Below are positions 34,395 through 44,548 of a stretch of 64,000 bases of DNA, in pieces. The stretch's first letter is position 1. Every line of letters starts with the position of its first letter. The stretch comes from Leucaena leucocephala (Eukaryota; Streptophyta; Magnoliopsida; Fabales; Fabaceae), in assembly GCA_037074615.1 (NCBI GenBank), contig CM073560.1, positions 9,059,501-9,123,500 on the forward strand, in the 5' to 3' direction. The notes below the pieces were generated by a model. That model had not been told where the DNA came from and searched no databases. It saw only the letters and a program-made list of their open reading frames with translations. A program made the translations under genes and the position numbers.

Positions 34395-35775
34395 TGTAAT
34401 ATCCTTAATTTTCTTTACTAATCTCTATGCATGGATTAAATGGAATATATGAGTTCTTTTTCAGGAAAAAGATGTGGTCCTTTATGTAAAGAAAAGGGTT
34501 AAATTGCAAAAGAAAGGAAATGAAAGGACTTAAATGCAATTAAGGAAAGTTTAAGGTTAGGAAAGAAAGGTAGACAAAAATGTGGGGTCCTTAAGTGTAA
34601 TTTTAGCCAAATAAAGGGACTTAGTTGAAAAGAAGAAAAGTTTCCGGGGCAAAAGTGTAATTATGAAAATTTGGACCGGAAATAGGCAAAAATAGTGATC
34701 GTACTCCGATCAGCCCCATATTCTACCAGTAGGTAGGGCAAGTGACGCTGGGTAATCCAGCCTAATACTGGAATTTTTGAAGACTTCAGATAGCCAGAAA
34801 TGGACTGATCGTCCAAAAGTTATAAAAATTCATACCGGATACCCTAGATTTCAGATATAAGTAAGAAATTACAGGATGATGCACCCTTATGGGGCAGATG
34901 TCGGGAAACTGACAGAATACCGATAGGAGGTCTGTAGGAAAAGTTATCCGTGAATTAGAAAATCCAGAAGGGGTATGAGGCCTCCAGGGATCCGATAGGG
35001 AGATTTATCGGTATTTAAACTAAGACTGAATGAGGTCAGGTAACAACAGTCAGATGCCCGTTATGACCCAAATGGCTGCCCAGACACAGTAGGGCAGTGT
35101 ATCTGACAAAAGGGGCCGGTGTCCGGAAATATGTATAAACGGTAAATAATAATAAAATATTCACTGAACTGTGCCAGAGGAAGATTCCTCGAAATACGTG
35201 CCATAAAGGTGATGGACCCAGAAAGGCCCAATAATGGCGCTAACAAAGGCCCAACAAGACTCTTGGACTGATAAGTGGGCCAGTGTCCGGCAGAACCCCA
35301 GAAAAGTACGAAATTACGAAAATGCCCATGTGTTGTACCAAATGGGTAATAGGCTTATGAAGGGCATTTTGGTCATTCTGGACAGGCCTAGAGGCCAAGA
35401 TATATACCGGAGAAGTTAACCAAAGTCAGTAAATGCCCTGATGAGGTACAGAAGGGTGTAAAATGACGATTTTGCCCTTAGGGTTAATATAGGGCATGAA
35501 AGGGCACCCAGGGGTATTTTGGTCATTTCGCAGGGGATCTGTAATTGAGCTTAGACCCAGTATTAAAATGTTCATGATATAAAGGGTCTAGATACTAAAT
35601 GTAAGGTCAGAAGACATAATATGGGTTTTCAAAAAAAAATAGATTCAGAAAACGGTTAAGTTTTCGAGGCGACGGACCGGGCCGGTACCGGATTGGACCG
35701 GAAATCTTCCAGAAGACTTCTTCCCTCTCCAAATTGCGCCATGTGAAGAATGTGGGAGGTGAGGTGTCCCATGAG

Positions 35776-37673
35776 TGTTGGAAATTGTGCCCTAGGGGCC
35801 AATCATTGTATCAAGTTATCACATTATTTGCATGTTTACTATGATAACCATCCTTGGATAACTCATAATCTTATCCTAAATGTCCCTGGTCGGTCATCTG
35901 TGCGAGAGCAGAGATGAAATAAGACCAGTATGACTTTGAAGATATATAGAGATATAAATCAAAGTCATAGGCACATGTAAGAGTACAGGGTGCTGGAACG
36001 ACCCGCTATAAGAGAGCTGCATGGGTTAAGTCATAAGCTTCTCTCATATACAAGCCATGTCACTATGCCCTTTGACCTGAGATCATCATGGATTCCTACA
36101 TGACGAACGCTCAGCTTTGACCTAGTCAAAAGTCACTTTTGACCAAGTGATCATAAAGACTATGCTCGGGCTTAGTGGTTTTTCATGCGGAGGAATGTGA
36201 ATGGTCAAGATGGAATTTGTCCCTCACATTCGTAGAGAGATATTACTGGGCCCCTCGATGAGTGAGTCTGAGAAATGTATGGCCATACTGGAATGGAAGG
36301 GTAGTTCTATTTCTATAATCAGACTACTCAGGGATCGAGAAAGTAACGGTTAGGAACAGGAGGATGACGTTCTCCATGCCTCATCCTTGACCGAAATATC
36401 GTGTGACAAAAGGGACGTGATATGGTTGTATGAAAGGTTACATCGTTTATCGATCTTCATATGTTTTGGGTAGTCGTAATGCCTTGCTAGAGACCACTTA
36501 CGACTTGTGGGTCAGTATAGTAACTGGGCCACTGCCAACTTCATATGGGCCTACAGGGTCGCACACAAAACAGCCCAATACGAGCTATGATGTCCAGATT
36601 CATTGAATCTAAGAGATGTCTAGATTCAATGAATAATCTAGGGTGGATATATATTTTTTATATATATAAATTTGTATATATATATTATATATAATATAAG
36701 AGATATTTGTAAGATTTAATTTATAAGGATAAATTAAATCTCTATCACTTTTGAATTTGAATTTAAATTGATATGATCTATTTGAATTTGAAATTCAAAT
36801 TGATAAGATATCTCAAATTTGATTTATGAGAATAAATCAAATATAATTCTGTCTTATCTTTACTTTAAATTAAATAAATAGGTGAATTAAATCTGTGGGA
36901 TGGATTTAATATAAACCATATTTATTTAATTAGTTTCTTATTAAATTATGCAATATATGATATTGTATTAATTCAGAATTAATATAAGATTAATTCTGAA
37001 GCCCGGCCCTATTAGAAGCCCGATAGCTTCCTATATATTTGACATTAGGGGCTAGGGTTCTAGACATCTCTACACACACATTCAGACGTGAGAAAAGGGG
37101 TAGGGAGAGTGCAAAAGGTTTGCAGATAAGAAACTGCCGAAATAGAGACGGTGAAGACGGAACCTCTAGAAAGCCCTAGAGGGACAAGAGGCGCTAGCAC
37201 GTCGTTCGCGATTGGAACGCTGTTCGTGTGGATACCGATAGAGGAAGCCGATCTGAGCTGTCGACTTCTTACGATTGATGAGACACGAAGCAAGGTTGCG
37301 ACCTATTGACACTGAGGTCGCGACCATACGGGCATCTGAACGTCAGAAATCCGAACAGAGGAGACAGGTCGCGACTTGAAGCTGTCGAGGTCTCGACTAC
37401 AAACTCCAGAGACGTCCGGTCGCGACGAGAAGCATAATAGGTCACGACTAACAACTCCAGAGGCGACAGGTCGCGACTAGAAGTTGAGGAGGTCGCGACT
37501 GAAAGTTCCAAAGGCGAGGAATCGCGACTAGAGGACACTGAGTCACGACTAAAGCTCGAATACCGAAGGTAACACTTCTTTCTCCTTGACTTAAACACAT
37601 TCGGTAGATCCTGGCTGGGAATGGAAAAAATTTTTAAAGTTAATTTCCGCTGTGTGTCTTCCAATTCCCTTCA
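35776..37673 (+). mobile_element. Copia-type LTR (Angela-like), no target duplication
   Basis: This 1898-bp LTR begins TGTTGGAAATTGTGCC and ends CAATTCCCTTCA. The start resembles Ty1/copia Angela/BARE LTRs (TGTTGGAAATATGCCC, from memory), so the clade is tentative. It matches the inverted copy at 56503-58414 over its length. It contains an inverted repeat TTCATTGAATCTA/TAGATTCAATGAA at 36599-36633, an AT-dinucleotide-rich stretch near 36646-36700, and the 51-bp TCGCGA array. The left flank is ATGAG but the right flank is AATTT, so no duplication is present; the flanks are also non-contiguous positions of the host LTR. Confidence 0.8.
37296..37548. repeat. 51-bp tandem repeat with TCGCGA palindromes (copia LTR, plus copy)
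   Basis: Hexamers start at 37296, 37318, 37369, 37391, 37420, 37442, 37471, 37493, 37522 and 37543. Spacings are 22, 51, 22, 29, 22, 29, 22, 29, 21. Six of the ten are intact TCGCGA; the others are TTGCGA, TCTCGA and two TCACGA. Because 51 is divisible by three, an antisense frame (37664 to 37269) stays open and encodes a 17-residue repeat such as SRDLSPLELLVVTYYAS. I treat that frame as a by-product of the repeat, not as a gene. Confidence 0.9.
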
Positions 37674-37806
37674 AATTTACCACAGTGAACAGTACCTGAT
37701 ATGAATAAAATTCTAGATTAAGAGTTTAGACTTCAATGACCTTAAAAGTGGTTCTAAGTGCTACTGAATGGTCCTTAAGATGTATAAAAATAAGGATGTG
37801 ACATTT

Positions 37807-37818
37807 TGGTATCAGATC
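37807..37818 (+). other. Primer binding site of B2
   Basis: TGGTATCAGATC lies 3 bp after the 5' LTR, one mismatch from the iMet site (TGGTATCAGAGC). Confidence 0.88.
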
Positions 37819-37916
37819 AAAGGATTCTGGCTTAGGAAATGCTCTGAGTAGATGATTTATAGATAGACATACTATGATAAAGCCATCATAATTGACACTA
37901 AGTTAGTATTTGCAGG

Positions 37917-38615
37917 ATGGCTAGACATAGATTCGGGTCTGAAACTACAGTGAACCAATGGGAGTTAAGACCAGAGGCCTCTAGTTCAGATAGTTCAGAA
38001 GAGGAGATAGTAAGCAACAATTCTGACCCCTGGACACCTCCAGTAGCTGGTGATTCTGAGGAGGATAGTTCCTCGGTAGGATCAAACTTTCCGATTGATG
38101 ATCAGGAGGTGATGGTGACTGAAGGCCCCATTCCTGCCATTCCCATAAGTGCGGTACCTTCGAATATAACAGACAATTTAGGATCCAGCCAAGTATGTGA
38201 TCAGAGTAATACGTCAGGTCCCAGTAGGCCCAAAGTGACCCTAGTAGAGATACATTTGGGGAGTCTAATCGTAAGAATGGTCCTAGGGAGGAACCTGAGT
38301 GGAGAACAATTTGAGAGCTCGGTAGCATTAGCCCGACAGTTATATGGGCTGAGGCAGACCCTGATCAGAGATGTAGATCAAGGCTATATGGTTTATCAGA
38401 ATTTCATCACAAGGGTGAAAGCCATATATCAAGCCTGGGATCCAAATGTGTTAACCATGGGGCTTTGGCTAGAAATTATGAATGATGTATTGCCGATGAC
38501 TCCTACCTGGAGATCAGAGTTGGACCAATATTTTGATAGAGAACCATACTGTACCATATCCGACTGGATCTACCTAGTAGGAGAATATATTAGAATGAAG
38601 TTTAAGAAAAATTAG
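37917..38615 (+). CDS. Upstream ORF of chromovirus B2 (unknown protein)
   Basis: This is an intact 232-codon ORF, same length as in B and collinear with it. It begins MARHRFGS, has the acidic serine cluster SSDSSEEEI, and the conserved C-terminal region with YQNFITRV, LPMTPTWRSEL, DWIYLVGEY and KFKKN. I do not recognise a function. The ATG follows TTTGCAG|G, an acceptor-like site. Gag begins 137 bp after its stop. The ORF is open while gag and pol of this element are broken. Recent insertion would also explain that, so selection has to be tested across copies. Confidence 0.8.
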   Translation: MARHRFGSETTVNQWELRPEASSSDSSEEEIVSNNSDPWTPPVAGDSEEDSSSVGSNFPIDDQEVMVTEGPIPAIPISAVPSNITDNLGSSQVCDQSNTSGPSRPKVTLVEIHLGSLIVRMVLGRNLSGEQFESSVALARQLYGLRQTLIRDVDQGYMVYQNFITRVKAIYQAWDPNVLTMGLWLEIMNDVLPMTPTWRSELDQYFDREPYCTISDWIYLVGEYIRMKFKKN

Positions 38616-38752
38616 GGTAATGTTTCCAATGTATAAAAGATCAGTACAGTAGCGTATGTATGACTATGATATGTACTTTGTATGTTATGTTTGAAATGAA
38701 ATGAGAAATATTGTTGTTTATCGCATTCCTTTCTATGTTAGAGTATAACAAA

Positions 38753-41649
38753 ATGGTTCGAACAAGAAGAACGATCCTAGCAGAGGAACCACAGGAAGCT
38801 GGAAATCTTAATCAACTAATTTTAGAGCGATTAGAGCAACAACAAAAGATGATAGAAGAGATGAGAGCTGCTCAGGCACAAAATGAGAAGGAAAGAGATG
38901 CTGCCATAGCCGCAGTAGTAGCAGCAGCGGTAAGTAATTTAAGACCGCCAGAGCCTTCAGGAGTGACTAGTAGAGAACCTGAAGAAGTACCACAGCAGGC
39001 GAAAAAGCCCCAGAGACTGGTTGAATCGAGGGAGGAGGCAGTAGGAATCCAACAATGGATGGTTCAATTTTGTAAACACAATCCTCCAGTATTCAAAAGG
39101 ACATTCGAAGTACAAGTAGCAGAGAATTGGGTTAGCAGATTAGAGAAGATCTTTAAGGTCCTCGACTGCCCAACTGAAACCAAGGCCCAAATGGCCATCT
39201 ATCAATTGGAAAAGGATGCGGATAGATGGTGGAAGAATACAGAGTTACTTCTCCAAGCAAGAGACATTCCAGTTACCTGGGAAGTGTTTCTTGAGCAATT
39301 TTATGAGAAATATTTCCCTCAATCAGTCAGAGATGAAAGGGAGGCCGAGTTCCTTGTACTGAGACAAGGAGAAAAAGAAGTCTTTGACGAATATCTGGCT
39401 AAGTTCATCCGGTTATCCCAGTATTCTCAGTATCTACGCCAAGTGGATGACGAACGCTGGATGACAGAGAGAATGATTCGAGGGTTTAATTCCATGCTGA
39501 AGGAGAAGTTAACTCCGCAACAATACAGCCAGTTCAATAAAGCTGTGGAAGCATGCCGAATTGTAGAAAACAACATGAATCATCGAATGCTGTCCAGATC
39601 CGGGAGTAGAGATCTGGCGACCCCGGACAAGGCCGGTCGAAATCAAGAAGCTGCAGGTGGGAGCGGCTATAAGAAGAGGAAGCGACCGTGGCAGAATAAA
39701 AAGCCAAATAGAGGAAATTTCCGCGGCAGGTCCAACAACAGGGATTCAAAGGCCCCAATATGTGAAAAGTGTGGAAGAAATCATGGTGATAGACCATGTT
39801 TAATGGGCCAGAATGTTTGCTACACCTGCGAAAAGCCCGAACATTTTTCCAGAGAATGTCCTCAAGCCATAACTGATCCAAGGCCAAGGACGGCAGGACT
39901 AGTGTTTGCACTCACTAGAGAGGACCTCAGCGATTATCTGAGATAATCCAAGGTACAGTCTATCTCAATGATCATGCTGTGACTGCTCTATTTGATTCGG
40001 GTCAAGTCATTCCTTTATATCTTATGAATGTGCTAAAAGCCTAGGCCTTCTGATCAGTAAATTATGTTATGATATACAGGTGAAAACCCCCACCAACGCT
40101 AGAGTAATTACGTCTGATGCCTGTCTAAATATTGTTGTGCGTTATGAGCACTGCAGTACCACTCTAGACCTGATCTGTATGCCTTTCTGAGAGATTGAGG
40201 TCATACTCAGCTTAAATTGGTTATCCTCCAATAATGTGATGTTGGACTGCAGAAACAAGACCTAGGTTCTTGGTCTAAAGATCACTAATCGGAGCTCAGA
40301 AGTGCGACTGAACTTCATGACGGAGGCTCAGGAAGAAAAATATTTACGGAAAGGATGTCAGGGATATGTGGTATTCTTTTCTGTTCAAACAGAAGTAGAA
40401 GAAGGCATCGGGGAGATTCCAGTAGTCAATGAATTTCCTGAAGTCTTTCCAAAGGAGATTCAAGGATTGCCTTCAGAGCGTGAAGTGGAATTTGCGATCG
40501 ACATTATACCTGGAGCTGGACCAGTATCAAAAGCCCCGTACAGGATGGCTCCCAATGAAATGATGGAACTAAAGAAGCAAATTGAGGAGCTATTGGAGAA
40601 GGGTTTCATACGACCCAGTATATCGCCATGGGGTGCTCCAGTACTATTTGTCAAAAAGAAAGATGGCAGTTTAAGGCTATGCATTGACTACAGGGAATTA
40701 AATAAGCTTACAGTTAAGAATAAGTATCCTCTTCCTAGAATCGACGACCTGCTGGACCAGTTGGCAGGAGCGAGCTTATTCTCCAAGATTGACTTAAGAT
40801 CTGGCTACCATCAACTAAGGGTCAAGCCAGATGATATTCCAAAGACGGCATTCAGGACGCGCTACGGGCATTTTGAGTTTCTGGTGATGCCTTTTGGACT
40901 AACCAATGCACCTGCTATTTTCATGGACTACATGAATCGGATCTTCAGGCCTTATCTAGATCAGTTCGTTGTGGTCTTCATTGATGATATTCTGGTGTAC
41001 TCCAAATCTCTAGAGGAGCATGAAAGGCATTTGAGGATTGTTCTTGGTACCCTTAAAGAGAAGAAGCTCTATGCTAAGCTGGGTAAATGCGAGTTTTGGC
41101 TATCAGAAGTCAAATTTCTCAATCATGTCATATCCCGAGACGGGGTAGCTGTGGATCCTAGCAAAGTTGAAGCAGTTTTGAGCTGGGAGCAGCCAAGGAT
41201 AGTGACGGAGATCAGAAGTTTTCTCGGCCTAGCAGGGTACTACAGAAGATTTATTCAAGACTTTTCTCGAATTGCCTTACCCCTCACCAAGCTGACCAGA
41301 AAGAATCAGCAGTGTAAGTGGGATGAGAAGTGCGAGGCTAGCTTCCAAGAGTTGAAGCAGAGATTAACCACTACTCCCGTGCTGATTATTCCAGACCCAA
41401 CTCAGACTTACGTAGTCTACACTGATTATTCCATATCAATCTCATGTGATTGAACAAGATGAGGTCGCACTGCGAGATGACTTGACTTATGAGGTTAGAC
41501 CAGTGCGAATTGCTGATAGAAAAGTCAAGCAGTTGCGGAATAAACAAATTCCTTTAGTTAAAGTGATCTGGAAAGGCTTGACTGAACAAGAAGCTACATG
41601 GGAAACAGAAGAAAAGATGAGGGAGAAGTATCCTGAATTGTTTCGATAG
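38753..41649 (+). pseudogene. Gag-protease-RT with deletion to chromodomain, B2
   Basis: Gag starts at 38753 (MVRTRRTI) and is open to 39946. It contains LEKDADRWWKN, the knuckle CEKCGRNHGDRPC near 39765 and CYTCEKPEHFSREC near 39820, where the usual Gly before His is Glu. Frameshifts disrupt protease near 39925-40010, and a TGA lies near 40189. RT is open from 40302 with SLRLCIDYREL near 40665 and FIDD near 40980. RNase H starts at about 41400 (TYVVYTD) and is then joined at about 41428 to the HVIEQDEVALRDD segment downstream of the integrase core. The chromodomain (VIWKGL, ATWETEE) is intact and ends at 41649. The rest of RNase H, the HHCC module and the DDE core are missing. Confidence 0.9.
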
Positions 41650-41690
41650 GACTTATGTAATGTAAATTTCGAGGACGAAATTTATTTTAA

Positions 41691-41702
41691 GTGGGAGAGA
41701 AA
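41691..41702 (+). other. Polypurine tract of B2
   Basis: GTGGGAGAGAAA-like tract directly before the 3' LTR, preceded by GAGGACGAAATTTATTTTAA. Confidence 0.82.
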
Positions 41703-44548
41703 TGTAATATCCTTAATTTTCTGTACTGATTTCTATGTACGGATTAAATGGAATATACGAGTTCTTTTTTCAGGAAAAAGATGTGGTCCTTTATGTAAAG
41801 AAAAGGGTTAAATTGCAAAAGAAAGGAAATGAAAGGACTTAAATGCAATTAAGGAAAGTTCAAGGTTAGGAAAGAAAGGTAGACAAAAATATGGGGTCCT
41901 TAAGTGTAATTTTAGCCAAATAAAGGGACTTAGTTGAAAAGAAAAAAAGTTTCCGGGGCAAAAGTGTAATTATGAAAATTTGGACCAGAAATAGGCAAAA
42001 ACAGTGATCGTACTCCGATCAGCCCCATATTCTACCAGTAGGTAGGGCAAGTGACGCTGGGTAATCCAGCCTAATACTGGAATTTTTGAAGACTCCAGAT
42101 AGCCAGAAATGGACTGATCGTCCAAAAGTTATAAAAATTCATACCGGATACCCTAGATTTCAGATATAAGTAAGAAATTACAGGATGATGCACCCTTATG
42201 GGACGGATGTCGGGAAACTGACAGAATACCAATAGGAGGTCTGTAGGAAAAGTTATCCGCGAATTAGAAAATCCAGACGGGGTATGAGGCCTCCAGGGAT
42301 CCGATAAGGAGATTTATCGGTATTTAAACTAAGACTGAATGAGGTCAGGTAACAACAGTCAGATGCCCGTTATGACCCAAATGGCTGCCCAGACACAGTA
42401 GGGCAGTGTATCTGACAAAAGGAGCCGGTTTCCGGAAATGTGTATAAACGGTAAATAATAATAAAATATTCAGTGAACTATGCTAGAGGAAGATTCCTTG
42501 AAATACGTGCCATAAAGGTGATGGACCCAGAAAGGCGCAATAATGGCGCCAACAAAGGCCCAACAAGACTCTTGGACTGATAAGTGGGCCAGTGTTCGAC
42601 AGAACCCCGGAAAAGTGCAAAATTACGAAAATGCCCCTGTGTTGTACCAAAGGGGTAATAGGCGTATGAAGGGCATTTTGGTCATTCTGGATAGGCCTAG
42701 AGGCCAAGATATATACCGGAGAAATTAACCAAAGTCAGTAAATGCCCTGATGAGGTATAGAAGGGTGTAAAATGATGATTTTGCCCTTAGGGTTAAGATA
42801 GGGCATGAAAGGGCACCCAGGGGTATTTTGGTCATTTTGCAGGGGATCTGTAACTGAGCTTAGACCCAGTATTAAAATGTTCATGATATAAAGGGTCTAG
42901 ATACTAAATGTAAGGTCAGAAGACATAATATGGGTTTTCAGAAAAAAATAGATTCAGAAAACGGTTCAGTTTTCGAGGCGACGGACCGGGCTGATACCGG
43001 ATTGGAGCGGAAAGCTTCCAGAAGACTTCTGCCCTCTCCAAATTGCGCCATGTGAAGAATGTGGGAGGTGTTGTGTCCCATGAGTTGGCATTGAGTGATG
43101 TCATGCATGATGCAGTAAAAGGAATAAAGAAAAATAGGAAATTCCGGAAAAATCAGGACCACAGGATCAAATGGCTTCAAAATTACAAGAATGTCATTGA
43201 CCAAAACTATAAATACCCCCCTAGCTCTTCATTCCCATGGCCTAAGGAGCATTTAGATAGATAAGGAGTGCTTGAGAGAGAAAGTGAGAAAAAGAAAGAA
43301 GAAAGGAAGTTCTGGTGGAGTTGGAAGCAGTAGAGAAGTTTTGAAGTTCTGCTTTTGAGGTAGTAACTAATCTTAGCTTTTATATAATGTCTTTGTGAAT
43401 TGTTGTGCTATTGTTTGGTTGGATTGTTGTATTATATGTTATGCTTGAAGCTCTATTGCAATGCTATGATCATATGTTATTGAATATTGAAGCATGCAGC
43501 ATACTTATTTGTACATAATCACAAGCAGGCACTGTCACATTGCATTACATATATTGTTATGATTGTTTCTACTGGGATTCTTTTGAATCTCATTCCCATA
43601 AATAACATTACAGGGGAGGTTCTGTCAAAATAGAATTTGGAAATCTTAGGAGACGCCGGCAGGCTGCCGAAATTCTGGCAACAAAGCAGGAACAAAGAAA
43701 GGAACTGATACGTACTGTGTACGTAGGTGCTGTCTAAGGAGGCTGGAAGTGAGTGGACCTAGAAGGTTCATCCAGTCTTTCCTAGGTACTTACGTAGAAT
43801 GGTATCTCCTACGGGAATTACCGAATCGGTACAAGATTGGTTACTTTCTACAGACGGAATGTAGCAGTTATGCTGCCAGATTTTAGACAACGGAAAGTGT
43901 AACAGAAATTTGAGAATGTTAATCATGCACTGATGTATAACAGTAGATTGTTTAATAATAATTGTTATCTGGCATGTTTGACTGATATGTGATGTATGTA
44001 TGCACTAATATGTAAAGTTGGTTGCTGAAAAATGACCTTGTGAACAGTAACCCGTGGAGACCTATGGATGTTTGATAAATCATTAAAAATAGAGAATGGT
44101 TGAATAAATGTGTGATATTTTTATGGTAAATAGTAGACATACTAAGATTTAATTTTATATATAGAGTTCCTCATTTGGATGTATACACTAAAAGATATAA
44201 ATTGTTAAAGTTGGGACCAGAATGCTGGATTCAGGAGAAAGTCATTGGATGAACAGTAAAGTTGAAACTTTGACCCACATTGAATTTGCCAAGGAATAGT
44301 CAACCAATGATTTTTACCTGAAATATAGTTAAGTTATCTTCATGTAGCAATTTTAACCACTTAATTTCTATTTTTCTAGAATTAGTTATGAATTTTCAAA
44401 GTCAGGTCACTCAGCTGGAATTTACCACAGTGAACAGTACCCGATATGAATAAAATTCCAGATTAAGAGTTTAGACTTCAATGACCTTGAAAGTGGTTCT
44501 AAGTGCTACTGAATGGTCTTTAAGATGTATAAAAATAAGGATGTGACA
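41703..44548 (+). repeat. 3' LTR of chromovirus B2
   Basis: This intact 2846-bp LTR starts TGTAATATCCTTAATTTTC and ends AAGGATGTGACA. It has a TATA box at 43208-43215, the shared block near 43700-43803, and TGAACAGTA motifs near 44041, 44260 and 44430. It is followed by CTGCA and then RNase H/RT sequence of F. Confidence 0.93.
43208..43215 (+). promoter_or_regulatory. TATA box of B2 3' LTR
   Basis: TATAAATA followed by CCCCCC. The equivalent site in the 5' LTR of B2 is missing. Confidence 0.65.

Larger units (their letters stand above)
34395..37803 (+). repeat. 5' LTR of B2, middle replaced by a copia-type LTR
   Basis: Host LTR sequence is present at 34395-35775 (1381 bp) and 37674-37803 (130 bp). 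Compared with the 3' LTR (2846 bp), about 1335 bp is missing, corresponding to roughly 43084-44418. The missing part includes the TATA box, the donor-like site and the roughly 95-bp shared block. In its place is the copia-type LTR 35776-37673. This LTR copy has therefore lost its own core promoter. Confidence 0.88.
34395..44548 (+). mobile_element. Chromovirus B2, internally deleted
   Basis: Both LTRs are present (34395-37803, interrupted, and 41703-44548), with target duplication CTGCA at 34390-34394 and 44549-44553. The family is the same as B. It carries an intact upstream ORF, a broken gag and RT, and a deletion that joins the beginning of RNase H directly to the region just before the chromodomain. 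The 5' LTR has a copia-type LTR in place of its middle. It lacks integrase, so it is non-autonomous. Confidence 0.92.

Noticed and set aside
37296..37548. Regular repeat array as a possible CRISPR
   Set aside because: The intervening sequences are themselves repeats (51-bp unit), the setting is a plant retrotransposon LTR, and no cas-like gene is present.
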